Source: Candidatus Poribacteria bacterium
GTDB lineage: Bacteria > Poribacteria > WGA-4E > JAJDTR01
Direction: 5' to 3'
Length of the DNA: 64,000 bases
Assembly (NCBI GenBank): GCA_028820655.1
Contig: JAPPIK010000024.1
Location: forward strand, 203,541-267,540
Shown: piece after piece, positions 37,764 through 46,410 of the stretch
Position numbering within the stretch: the stretch's first letter is position 1
Layout of the letters: every line of letters starts with the position of its first letter
Program-made: the position numbers and the translations under genes
Notes under the pieces: generated by a model
Seen by the model: the letters and a program-made list of their open reading frames with translations, nothing else
The model's database searches: none
What the model was told of the DNA's origin: nothing

Positions 37764-39392
37764 ATGGCATTTCCGTCACACGGTCTCACGCATCGTCCAA
37801 CAGTGACCGGCACGAGAGGCATGGTCGCCAGTGCCCACCCGCTTGCCAGCTTGGCAGGTGCGCGTATCCTGCTTCAGGGCGGCAACGCTTTCGATGCCGT
37901 GGTCGCCGTCGCATCGACCCTAAACGTGGTTGAGCCGTACATGTCCGGCATTGCAGGCAACGGTTATATCATCATGTATAGCGCGGAGGAGCAGACGCGC
38001 CGTGTGCTGGACTACATGGGCACGAGTCCTTACGAGGCGGAGCTTGACGCGTACTCGGCGCCGCGAGCGAATCAGGTCGGCATCAGGTCGGGGATGGTGC
38101 CCGGCGCGTGCGGCGGATGGCTGGCGCTGCTGGAGCGGTACGGCAGCATGGAGCTCGCCGACATTTTTAAGCCCGCGATTGAACTCGCCGAAATCGGCAA
38201 CGCCGTCACGGTCAAGAACGCCTTTTTTATGGAGGGCGCAGCCCCCAATTTTTCGCCGACCGCTAAGAGTGTGATTATGACTCGCGGACGCACGCCGTTG
38301 CCCGGCGAGGTGCTGGTGCAAAAGGATCTTGCACGAACCTTCCGACGGGTGATTGAAGGCGGCACGGAGGTATTCTATCACGGCGAGATTGCTCAGGAGA
38401 TTGCCCGGTTTTGCCGCGAGCACGACGGTTTAATCTCGGAAAAGGATTTGGCGGATTTCGAGGTGCGTTGGGAGACACCGATCTCAAGCTCTTATAAGGG
38501 ATATGATATCTACTGCCCGCCGCCACCGTGCGCCGGATTCCAATATCTTGAAACGCTGAATATTCTGGAATACGACTCTCTGCGTGAACTGGGGCACAAT
38601 TCGACGGACTATCTGCATCTGCTCATTGAGGCGATAAAACTCGCGAGCGCCGACCGTGCGGCGTTCGCCTGCGCATCGAATCCGCCCATCTCCGGTCTGC
38701 TCTCCAAGGGTTATGCCGCTTCCCAGCGAGGACGCATCGGCGAGCGGGCAGCGGTGAGCGGCGGTGAGCGCTACACGAAGGACAAGCTGCCCGGGGAGAT
38801 AGTGGAAGGGGATGCGAGCGAATGGATAAACGAATGTACCACGCATTTTGACGTGATCGATGCGGAGGGAAATGCGGTAGCGGTGACACAGAGCCTCGGA
38901 TCGAGCTTCGGTTCGGGCGTGGTTCTTGGCGAGACGGGGATGTTCCTGAATAACTTCATGAACTGGTTCGATCTTCTGCCCGAAAGCCCGAATGTTATAG
39001 CCCCGCACAAGCGAATCGAGATGTGCATCTCTCCGTGCCAAATTTGGCGAGATGGTAATCTTTTCGCCCTCATAGGGACGCCTGGCAGCCACGGGATCAT
39101 GCAGACAACGCCTCAGATGATCCTAAACCTTATCGAGAACGGCATGAATATCCAAGCCGCCATTGAAGCGCCGCGAGTCCGGCTTGAAGAGCCGGGTACG
39201 CATGTTGGAATAGAAAGTCGTGTGCCCGTCGAGATCAGGGACGCGCTTGCCGCGCGGGGGCACGATGTTCGCGCATTGCCCGACTGGACGGCAGGCGTGG
39301 GCGGCGGACAGGGAATTGCGGTCGATCAGGAGGAGGGATCGCTGATGGGAGGCGCCGATCCGCGCCGTGATGGGTACGCCATCGGGATCTAA
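37764..39392 (+). CDS. ggt: Gamma-glutamyltransferase family protein
   Basis: A 542-residue member of the gamma-glutamyltranspeptidase family (N-terminal nucleophile hydrolases), which transfer or hydrolyse gamma-glutamyl groups such as that of glutathione. The autoprocessing and nucleophile motif ECTTHFDVIDAEGNAVAVT is present, with Thr359 at the expected cleavage site, followed by GSSFGSGVVLGETGMFLNN. The N-terminal GMVASAHPLASLAGARILLQ and GGNAFDAVVAVA are typical. There is no signal peptide, unlike the periplasmic E. coli enzyme, so it is probably cytoplasmic and may act on another gamma-glutamyl compound. No operon partner is evident. Confidence 0.9.
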   Translation: MAFPSHGLTHRPTVTGTRGMVASAHPLASLAGARILLQGGNAFDAVVAVASTLNVVEPYMSGIAGNGYIIMYSAEEQTRRVLDYMGTSPYEAELDAYSAPRANQVGIRSGMVPGACGGWLALLERYGSMELADIFKPAIELAEIGNAVTVKNAFFMEGAAPNFSPTAKSVIMTRGRTPLPGEVLVQKDLARTFRRVIEGGTEVFYHGEIAQEIARFCREHDGLISEKDLADFEVRWETPISSSYKGYDIYCPPPPCAGFQYLETLNILEYDSLRELGHNSTDYLHLLIEAIKLASADRAAFACASNPPISGLLSKGYAASQRGRIGERAAVSGGERYTKDKLPGEIVEGDASEWINECTTHFDVIDAEGNAVAVTQSLGSSFGSGVVLGETGMFLNNFMNWFDLLPESPNVIAPHKRIEMCISPCQIWRDGNLFALIGTPGSHGIMQTTPQMILNLIENGMNIQAAIEAPRVRLEEPGTHVGIESRVPVEIRDALAARGHDVRALPDWTAGVGGGQGIAVDQEEGSLMGGADPRRDGYAIGI

Positions 39393-39561
39393 GGGGGAAA
39401 CGAGTTTCAGTAATAAACCCAGGAGAGATTTTCACTTGTCGGGAATCGGAATTCCCTCCTACAGAGGAAGAACCTCTGAATCGATCAACCGAACGAAAAT
39501 TGAGGACGATAGACTCTTTCTGCATTCTCCAGCGTAAGCGAGTTGGTGTGCGAGGTAGATA

Positions 39562-40500
39562 ATGTCAGATGCTCCGAACCAAGAAACCCAAGAACGCTAC
39601 CAACAGGCGCTCTCATCCCTCGTCGAGAAACTTGAAGAAGATCGGACGGTGGTGGCGGCAATCCTCTTCGGCAGCCTCTCCTACGACGAAGTCTGGAAGA
39701 ACTCGGATATCGACCTATGGCTCATCATGGAGGACGGTCAAAAGGAGGGAGAAGTTACCCTCTGCGAGTACGATGTCAATATTCATGCGCAACGCATACC
39801 GCGGAGCAGGTTCAAGCGAAGTATCGAGGGTGACTTGGCTGGCGGCTGGCTCGACTTCAGCTTCTCCACGAGCACCCTCCTATTCACCAAAGACGATTCG
39901 GTGACACAATGGTATAACACAATCAACCATATCGGCGCTCGCGACCAAGCGCTTCAACTGATGAGGCACGCCTCATATCTTATCCCGTCGCTCAACAAGT
40001 CGGAGAAATACTTCTACCTCAAAGACGACAACGAATACAGCTTTTTGTGGCTCATGTACGTTGTGCGGGAGTTGGCGTGCATCGAAGTCATCCTCCACAA
40101 CGAAGCGCCCTCGCGTGAGGTTATTCACCAGGCGCTCAAGCACAATCCCAAATTCTTCACGACTGTCTACACCGACTTTGTTAACCGGCCGAAAACACGG
40201 GAGGCAGTTGGAGGGGTGTTGGACCAAGTGAACGGGTATCTCGAAGAAAAGACAGATCGCCTCTTTCGCCCGTTGCTCGACTATCTCACGGAATCCGCAG
40301 AGGTGCGCTCGCTCTCGGAAATCAACGATTACTTTTCCAAAAAGATCCAAGGCGGCGGTCTTGAAGAGGCGTGTGAATGGCTGGTTCGACAGGAGATCAT
40401 TGAGAAGTTGTCAAATTCCATCCATCTGACGGAGAAAAGCCGAATCAGAGTTGAAGAACCGGCGTACTATTACGATGAAGATGCCGTTGAGTTGTTGTAA
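39562..40500 (+). CDS. Nucleotidyltransferase-domain protein
   Basis: A 312-residue protein whose N-terminus has the minimal nucleotidyltransferase signature: AAILFGSLSYDEVWKNSDID, i.e. GS followed by two metal-binding aspartates in DID. A helical C-terminal half follows, with a possible winged-helix end (EEACEWLVRQEIIEKL). Family members include aminoglycoside nucleotidyltransferases and MNT-type antitoxins. No HEPN partner gene lies beside it, so a toxin-antitoxin role is not supported. Substrate unknown. Confidence 0.75.
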   Translation: MSDAPNQETQERYQQALSSLVEKLEEDRTVVAAILFGSLSYDEVWKNSDIDLWLIMEDGQKEGEVTLCEYDVNIHAQRIPRSRFKRSIEGDLAGGWLDFSFSTSTLLFTKDDSVTQWYNTINHIGARDQALQLMRHASYLIPSLNKSEKYFYLKDDNEYSFLWLMYVVRELACIEVILHNEAPSREVIHQALKHNPKFFTTVYTDFVNRPKTREAVGGVLDQVNGYLEEKTDRLFRPLLDYLTESAEVRSLSEINDYFSKKIQGGGLEEACEWLVRQEIIEKLSNSIHLTEKSRIRVEEPAYYYDEDAVELL

Positions 40501-40530
40501 ACCAATAGTTGGTCACATAAGCAAATTTCA

Positions 40531-40817
40531 GAGCCTGTTTGAAAATGCGGCGGCAAAGCCATTTTCGGTCATTTGTGGAAAGTTTTTCCATGTTTTCGTT
40601 ATTGGCTGATGCTTACCTGTGGGATCTCTATCGCACTCGTTATCCACTTGCTTGATCCCCGATGGGGCTTTGATGCACAGGTTTTTGGTGTTTCTATACA
40701 CCTTCAAGATCTCTATCAGGATCTACTATCGCCTTCACTATCCGTTCAGTTGATCATTCGCTATTCGCTCACTTGATCCCCTCCGGGGCTTTTAAAAGCT
40801 GGTGCGCATTGCGCACC
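40531..40817. mobile_element. Composite relative of the MITE-like element, with two module insertions
   Basis: The first 90 bp (gagcctgtttgaaaa... acctgt) align along their whole length with 25708-25797. It then differs by two extra segments, at about 40621-40656 and 40710-40782, each ending TTGATC and built from the 36-bp module. Between and after them the shared parts resume (ggtgtttctatacacctt, ggggcttttaaa, GGTGCGCATTGCGCACC). The right inverted repeat is not recognisable. The following uvrA start codon lies 26 bp beyond, so this element forms its upstream region. Confidence 0.65.
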
Positions 40818-40843
40818 CTACAACTGTACAATGTTGAACTAAG

Positions 40844-43723
40844 ATGAGATCGACGATTGAAGTTAAAGGCGCTCGCGAAAACAATCTGCAGAACGTCCAT
40901 CTCGAAATTCCGCGCGACAAGCTGGTTGTCGTCACCGGCGTAAGCGGCTCGGGAAAATCCTCCCTCGCGTTTGACACGGTATACGCCGAAGGGCAGCGGC
41001 GTTTCATGGAATCGCTCTCCACCTTTGCCCGCCAATTTGTCTCCCAACTCAAGAAACCCGATGTCGATTTCGTGAACGGTCTCTCGCCGGTCATCTCCAT
41101 CGAACAGAAAACAATCATGAAGAACCCCCGATCTACGGTGGGAACCATGACGGATCTGTACGACTACCTGCGGATGCTCTTCGCGAACATCGGGCGGCCG
41201 CGCTGCCCCATCACCCAGGAGAAGGTCAAAGTATGGACGCCTCACCAGATGATGGAGCACATGCTTGCGTTGCCCGAGGGTACCGAGGTTGAAGTTCGTG
41301 CACCGGTGCTCAAAATCTACGGCGAGGATTACGCCTATCTATTCGACGACATCCGCACCAAAGGATACCGCCGCATTTGCGTTGACGATAAATTCCACGA
41401 TCTCAGTGAGGAAATCGACCTTGACGAAGACGAGGATTACCTCATTGAAGTGATTGTCGATCGCTTTGTCACCCGCAAAGGTCTCGACAAACAGATCGTC
41501 ACCTCGTTGACGCACGGTCTTGAGGTCGTCGGCGAAGGCTTTTTGAGTTTCCACGTGCTTGACCCAACGAACGTGAATGCCTTCGAATCCTTTTACGAAA
41601 AACTCGGATGTTCATCGGTTCGCGTTGTCGCGGGCCGCATGCACCACGGCATGTTTACCTTCAACGACCCGGCGGGCGCATGCATCACCTGTTCGGGCTT
41701 GGGCACCTATCTCAAAGCGCATCCCGACCTCGTTGCCCCCGACAAAGACCGCAGCCTGCGCGAGGGCGCCTTCGTCAAGGAGGCGCTGCAATACAATGTC
41801 AATTCATGGAGCGGACGCATCCTCTACAGCCTTTCAAAGAAATACAATTTCGATCTCGACACGCCTTACAAAGACCTGTCCGACGAGGTTAAGGATTTAC
41901 TCCTGTACGGAACGAAAGGAGAACGGGTCTTGGTTGAACAGCCGCCTGAAGCCAAGACCGGCGCCCGTTACATCGGACGCGAGTTTCGTTACGACGGCGT
42001 CATCAATCACATAGAGCGCCATTACCGCCGCTACCGACAACAGGGCACCGCTCACGGACGCATGGAGGATTACCTGCGCAAGGTGATGGTCGAAAACCTT
42101 TGTCCTGACTGCGGCGGAGAACGACTCAAAAAACAGCGTCTTTTGGTCACTATCAAGGATTACAATATTCATGCACTCGGTGAGATGCACCTGCCCGAAC
42201 TGTTGTCCTTCCTTAACAGGCTGACGCTTCCGGACGGGCAGAAAAAGGTCGCCTCGCAGATTCTCTTTGAAATCACGTCCCGCCTGGAACTCCTTATCGG
42301 CATCGGTCTCGACTACCTCAACCTCAACCGCCCATCGGGCACGCTATCGGGCGGTGAATCTCAACGCATTCGACTCTCCACGCAAATCGGTTCGGGGCTA
42401 ATGGGGATGCTTTATGTGCTTGATGAACCTAGTATCGGTCTGCATCCCAAAGACAACGTCAAGATGATAAACACCATACAACGCCTGCGCGACATCGGAA
42501 ACACCGTCATCGTTGTCGAGCACGACGAGGAGACCATTCGTGCCGCCGACCACATCATCGAGATGGGTCCCGGTCCGGGGGTGCACGGCGGTCACGTCGT
42601 CGCAAGCGGTCCTCTCAGAGAGGTCTTGGACTGTCACGAATCGCCAACCGCGCAATACCTAGGCGGCACACGGAAGATTGACGTTCCCGACCAACGCCGC
42701 CAAAAGAACGCCAAGGTATTGCACATCAAAGGCGCACGTGCGAATAACCTCAACGACATTGACGTTGAAATCCCTATCGGAGTCTTCACCTGCATCACAG
42801 GGGCGTCCGGATCGGGCAAGAGCACGCTGATTCACGAAATCCTGTACAAGAAACTGTATAACCTGTACCACGACAGTCGCGTGTTTTCCGGCGATCACGA
42901 TGACCTCGTCGGTCACGAATACTTCGGTGATGTCATCAACATCGACCAGTCTCCTATCGGACGTTCACCGCGCTCCAATCCGGCGACCTACATTGGCTTC
43001 TACGACAACATCCGCAAGCGTTTCGCGTCGACGCCCGAAGCCAAAGAACGCGGCTACACTGCCTCCCGGTTCAGCTTCAACGTCAAGGGCGGTCGCTGCG
43101 AGGAGTGTGCGGGAGATGGTTCAATTAAGACAAGCCTCGCTTTTATGCCCGATGTTGAAGTTCCGTGCCCGACATGCAAAGGGGCGCGTTACAACGACGA
43201 AACGCTTGAAGTCACTTATCAGGGTAAAACCATTGCCGACGTGCTTGAATTGTCGATCGAGCACGCCGTCGAATTTTTTGCGAACGAGAAACTCATTCTC
43301 CACAAACTGTCCGTGCTCAACGCGCTCGGGCTGGGTTATCTCAAAGTCGGCCATCCCGCCACTATCCTCTCCGGCGGCGAGGCGCAGCGCGTCAAACTGG
43401 CTACGGAACTCGGCAAAATCAAGCGCGGCAAACACAATCTTTACATTCTTGACGAACCGACGACGGGCTTGCATCTGGCGGACATCCAGCAGCTGCTCGA
43501 CGCGCTCAACGGGCTTGTCGATGCGGGACACACGGTCATCGTCATCGAACACCACCTGGACGTGATTAAAACCGCGGACCATGTGATTGACCTTGGTCCG
43601 GAGGGCGGTCACAACGGAGGCAGTGTGATTGCAACCGGGCCGCCGGAAGCGATTGCGAACACCGAGCAGTCATATACCGGACAATTCCTGAAACCACTTC
43701 TAAATGGTTCTCTCGGCAAGTAA
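40844..43723 (+). CDS. uvrA: UvrA-family excinuclease ABC subunit A
   Basis: A 959-residue UvrA-type ATPase for nucleotide excision repair damage recognition. It has two ABC modules: Walker [15 protein letters not shown] and [13 protein letters not shown]; signatures [11 protein letters not shown] and [11 protein letters not shown]; Walker [12 protein letters not shown] and [11 protein letters not shown]. The UvrB-binding region between the first Walker A and signature is present. The C-terminal zinc module is complete (CEEC...CPTC). In the first zinc module the position equivalent to E. coli Cys256 is Val (GCSSV), while the second pair (ACITC) is kept. It could be the main UvrA or a paralog; no uvrB is in the window. 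It lies just after a repeat element. Confidence 0.88.
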   Translation: MRSTIEVKGARENNLQNVHLEIPRDKLVVVTGVSGSGKSSLAFDTVYAEGQRRFMESLSTFARQFVSQLKKPDVDFVNGLSPVISIEQKTIMKNPRSTVGTMTDLYDYLRMLFANIGRPRCPITQEKVKVWTPHQMMEHMLALPEGTEVEVRAPVLKIYGEDYAYLFDDIRTKGYRRICVDDKFHDLSEEIDLDEDEDYLIEVIVDRFVTRKGLDKQIVTSLTHGLEVVGEGFLSFHVLDPTNVNAFESFYEKLGCSSVRVVAGRMHHGMFTFNDPAGACITCSGLGTYLKAHPDLVAPDKDRSLREGAFVKEALQYNVNSWSGRILYSLSKKYNFDLDTPYKDLSDEVKDLLLYGTKGERVLVEQPPEAKTGARYIGREFRYDGVINHIERHYRRYRQQGTAHGRMEDYLRKVMVENLCPDCGGERLKKQRLLVTIKDYNIHALGEMHLPELLSFLNRLTLPDGQKKVASQILFEITSRLELLIGIGLDYLNLNRPSGTLSGGESQRIRLSTQIGSGLMGMLYVLDEPSIGLHPKDNVKMINTIQRLRDIGNTVIVVEHDEETIRAADHIIEMGPGPGVHGGHVVASGPLREVLDCHESPTAQYLGGTRKIDVPDQRRQKNAKVLHIKGARANNLNDIDVEIPIGVFTCITGASGSGKSTLIHEILYKKLYNLYHDSRVFSGDHDDLVGHEYFGDVINIDQSPIGRSPRSNPATYIGFYDNIRKRFASTPEAKERGYTASRFSFNVKGGRCEECAGDGSIKTSLAFMPDVEVPCPTCKGARYNDETLEVTYQGKTIADVLELSIEHAVEFFANEKLILHKLSVLNALGLGYLKVGHPATILSGGEAQRVKLATELGKIKRGKHNLYILDEPTTGLHLADIQQLLDALNGLVDAGHTVIVIEHHLDVIKTADHVIDLGPEGGHNGGSVIATGPPEAIANTEQSYTGQFLKPLLNGSLGK

Positions 43724-43745
43724 ATATGATTGAGTATTGGGTATC

Positions 43746-43766
43746 GGTGCGGTTAGAAACCGCACC
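43746..43766 (+). terminator. Hairpin after uvrA
   Basis: GGTGCGGTT-AGA-AACCGCACC, a 9-bp perfect stem 22 bp past the uvrA stop. There is no T-run, so it may be a dispersed palindromic repeat rather than a true terminator. A half-site (tctaaccgcacc) is at about 12475. Confidence 0.4.
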
Positions 43767-43850
43767 TACCGGCGTGGTAGAACGGGTTTCTTGTGCCGGT
43801 CTCGTAAGTATTAAATACTTAGCGAAAAATCCACTAAATAGGAGAATGTC

Positions 43851-44237
43851 ATGAATACATCAAAGGTCAAGATTACGCAGACGGTCCCTATGTTCGACGT
43901 TGCAGATGTGGAGCGATCAATCGCATTCTACGTTGATAGCCTCGGGTTTGAACTACAAGACAAGTGATTGGAGGACGACGCATTGAGGTGGTGCCGGGTT
44001 GAGTACGGCGATAGCGCATTGATGCTGGAGAAGACTCAAGGCGAACCTCCCTCCAATCGCGGCCCCGGGCTTACGCTGTATTTCATGTGTGAGGATGCCG
44101 AAGTAGCGTACGAACAGTTTAAAGAACGCGGGGTTCAGGTAGGGGAGCCCTTCGTCGGCAATAACATGGATGTATTTTATTTCAAGGATCCTGACGGTTT
44201 CCGATTGTCTTTTGAAAGCCCTATTGAAATATCATAA
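43851..44237 (+). pseudogene. VOC/glyoxalase-fold protein with one in-frame TGA
   Basis: Starts at an ATG with GGAG upstream. The frame reads a normal VOC (glyoxalase/bleomycin-resistance fold) N-terminus (TVPMFDVADVERSIAFYVDS, LGFELQDK), then TGA at 43965-43967. It continues in the same frame with EDDALRWCRVEYGDSALMLE through FYFKDPDGFRLSFESP to a stop at 44237. Homologs commonly have Trp at the interrupted place, so TGG to TGA is the simplest explanation. The rest is undamaged, suggesting a recent event or a base error. Confidence 0.85.
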
Positions 44238-44251
44238 CTGTTTCGTCCATC

Positions 44252-44273
44252 GTCTGGATTTGCCAATCCAGAC
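44252..44273. repeat. GGATT-TGCC-AATCC hairpin
   Basis: gtctggatt-tgcc-aatccagac, a 9-bp perfect stem 15 bp past the VOC frame. Related hairpins at 50495-50512 and 50514-50539 keep GGATT/AATCC with different outer stem bases. Confidence 0.75.
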
Positions 44274-44415
44274 CGAGCGGGGTGCAGGGAACGAGCCGAG
44301 TAGGAAAGTACAATTCTGAATCCGACTAATCGGGGACTTACATGCCCACACCGGATGTGCGACGAATTGTAATACCAAGAACCAAACAATGCACTAAACG
44401 GTTACAACAAATGAA

Positions 44416-45204
44416 ATGACCCCTTATGAGATCGCCAACCATCTCAAAGCCATCAAACTGAAAGAGTTAGAATGCTCGCGGTCGGGTGAACCGAGGTGGG
44501 AGGAAATTGGTGATGCTATTGTCACGATAGATCCATCTTCGGGGGCGTCGCCGTATCCATCAGCCAATAGAAGCGCCTCGCATTATTTTGGGTGCGGGAA
44601 AACGGTATCTCAGGCGGATCTGGAGAAGGTTCTGGACACATTGAAGGGTGCGCAGATTGAGCGGTTCTTCTTCTGGCTTAGCCCCAATCTTCAACAAGCG
44701 GAAATCGTCACTTGGCTGTTGGGCAACGATCTTAAGCCATTTCAAGGCACTGAATATCCTACGCTCATTCGTCCCGTTGAAAAGGTAACGCCACACGAAA
44801 CGCAACTCAGGGTTGAGCGTGTTTCCCGGTGCCAGGTCGAAGATTGTGCCGATGCAATCGCGCATATCTACGAACCTTGGGGTTGTAAATTCTTCTCTGA
44901 TAGCGTCGATCAGCCGGGGTTTGAGCACTTTCTTGCGTATGAGAACCGCATTCCCGTCAGTGCCGCAATACTGGGGACACACGGAGAATTCGCTTATCTC
45001 GGCTGGGCGGGGACGGCTGAAGAACACAGGGGAAAGGGCGGACAAAATGCACTCATAAAGGCACGGCTGAATCGTGCCGCCGAACTCGGATGTCAAATTG
45101 CTTGCAGCGAAACCCTCACGATGCTTGAGGCATCACTTGGAAATCTGAAGCGCAACGGGTTTGAGATAATCTATAATAAACAGGTTTTTGTCTGCGAGTC
45201 GTAA
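44416..45204 (+). CDS. GNAT-family N-acetyltransferase
   Basis: A 262-residue protein whose C-terminal half is a GNAT acetyltransferase domain. AYLGWAGTAEEHRGKGGQNA carries the acetyl-CoA pyrophosphate-binding R-G-x-G-G pattern, followed by ALIKARLNRAAELGC and a closing N-x-x-x-x-GFEIIYNKQV beta strand typical of the fold. The N-terminal 130 residues form a second, less clear domain. Substrate unknown. The last 80 codons are duplicated at 47601-47862. The start at 44416 follows a minimal ATG-AAA-TGA overlap five bases upstream and has no good ribosome site. Confidence 0.82.
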   Translation: MTPYEIANHLKAIKLKELECSRSGEPRWEEIGDAIVTIDPSSGASPYPSANRSASHYFGCGKTVSQADLEKVLDTLKGAQIERFFFWLSPNLQQAEIVTWLLGNDLKPFQGTEYPTLIRPVEKVTPHETQLRVERVSRCQVEDCADAIAHIYEPWGCKFFSDSVDQPGFEHFLAYENRIPVSAAILGTHGEFAYLGWAGTAEEHRGKGGQNALIKARLNRAAELGCQIACSETLTMLEASLGNLKRNGFEIIYNKQVFVCES

Positions 45205-45303
45205 CCTTTAGGAGGCACCCTATGTCAGCTCCGCCGGAGGGTTACTACAGTGTAACCCCTTACCTTGATGTCCAAAATATCGTGGCACTGATTGCAATTT
45301 TTG
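44962..45303 (+). repeat. Left copy of duplicated GNAT-3'/VOC-5' junction
   Basis: Comprises the last ~80 codons of the GNAT gene, a 17-bp gap with taggaggcaccct, and a VOC-like start (SAPPEGYYSVTPYLDVQN). The right copy is split: 47601-47862 for the GNAT tail and 48060-48148 for the VOC start. Between the copies lie the two membrane-protein genes. Confidence 0.8.
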
Positions 45304-46364
45304 TATGCGCGCTATTTTTTCAGTCGAGTGCGGCTTCCGCTGAATCGAGCGCGGCAGAGCAGCTCTATGAAACCGCTTTCAGGTTGATAGTTGAAGGGGA
45401 TTACGGCGTGGCGTATGATCGGCTCAATGAAGTCATCCACGAATACCCGGACACTGTCTATGCGCGGCTTGCTGAAAATCGGAAGCAACGATTGGAACAG
45501 CTGAACCTGCCAAGCATCCGACGTAAAAAAATTGACCAGAGCGGTCGAATCGGGACTGTAGTTTTCAGCACCTTATATTCGACATGGCTAGGAATTGGTA
45601 CGGCAAGGCTTGCTGATAATACGGATGGCGCGAAAACTGTCGCTGCGGGTATGATGGTAGGTGCACCGACAGGGCTTTTGGCCTCTCTGATTGCGACGCG
45701 AAACGCTAGATTAACCCGAGGCCAGTCTGCCTTAATCAACTCCAGCGGTTACTGGGGAACGTGGCAGGGATTGGGCTGGGCAATTCTGATCGACGAAAAT
45801 GACAGTGAAAAGCTGCTGATTAGCGGCGCAATGATCGGCGGGCTATCAGGTATTCTGGCAACTACTGTCCTCGCAAAGAGAATTGACCCGAGTTTGAGCG
45901 ACATGGGGATTATCAATTACGGTGCGCTTTGGGGTACATGGCTATCTTTGACCGCAGGAAAGGTTGCGGGTATTCCAGATGGCGATGAGTTGCTTGCTTG
46001 GACGCTCGTTGGGGGTAATCTGGGTGCAGCAGCAATGGCATCGCTTTCCCCAAAAATTGACATCACGCTGTCGCGGGCAAATTTGATTAATCTGGGAGGT
46101 ATTATCGGCACTATAGTTGCCAGCGGCGTAGTGATAATATTCGCTGAAAGTGATATTAGTGAAGCAGTCGCATTTGGCTCACTGATGGTTGGCGGCATTG
46201 CTGGACTCATTGTGGGCAACCACGTCACCCGTCATGTTCCGCCCCCGGGAGCGAACAAAAGGCTGAGTCGGCGGGCTGATTCGGCGCCCTGGCAACTGTA
46301 TTCCCACGAACTACGGTTGAATCTTGATGGCGTACGCGCCAATTTTCTCAACATCAAGTTTTAA
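45222..46364 (+). CDS. Chimeric-start membrane protein with LIN-GG-WGTW repeats, copy 1
   Basis: A 380-residue protein. Its first ~19-27 codons and ribosome site (aggaggcaccct) match the start of the VOC gene at 48069 (MSSPPEGYHTVTPYL). They then pass into a hydrophobic, signal-like stretch (ALIAIFVCALFFQSSAASA) and a TPR-like helical segment (AEQLYETAFRLIVEGDYGVA). The remainder is glycine-rich membrane helices with three repeats about 58 residues apart: LINSSGYWGTW (~168), IINYGALWGTW (~227) and LINLGGIIGTI (~285). It is a paralog of the next gene, 46 bp away. Family not recognised. The borrowed start looks like a recombination joint. Confidence 0.75.
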   Translation: MSAPPEGYYSVTPYLDVQNIVALIAIFVCALFFQSSAASAESSAAEQLYETAFRLIVEGDYGVAYDRLNEVIHEYPDTVYARLAENRKQRLEQLNLPSIRRKKIDQSGRIGTVVFSTLYSTWLGIGTARLADNTDGAKTVAAGMMVGAPTGLLASLIATRNARLTRGQSALINSSGYWGTWQGLGWAILIDENDSEKLLISGAMIGGLSGILATTVLAKRIDPSLSDMGIINYGALWGTWLSLTAGKVAGIPDGDELLAWTLVGGNLGAAAMASLSPKIDITLSRANLINLGGIIGTIVASGVVIIFAESDISEAVAFGSLMVGGIAGLIVGNHVTRHVPPPGANKRLSRRADSAPWQLYSHELRLNLDGVRANFLNIKF

Positions 46365-46410
46365 TCTCGGATTTTTATTCATTGGATCAGTAATTAGAAG
46401 GATCGGAGCC

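Noticed and set aside
39562-40500. Toxin-antitoxin (MNT/HEPN) pair
   Set aside because: Only the nucleotidyltransferase is present; neighbours are gamma-glutamyltransferase and uvrA, with no HEPN gene.
43965-43967. Selenocysteine or TGA-recoding explanation
   Set aside because: The site aligns with a Trp-type position, no clear SECIS-like stem was seen after it, and TGA ends other genes normally.
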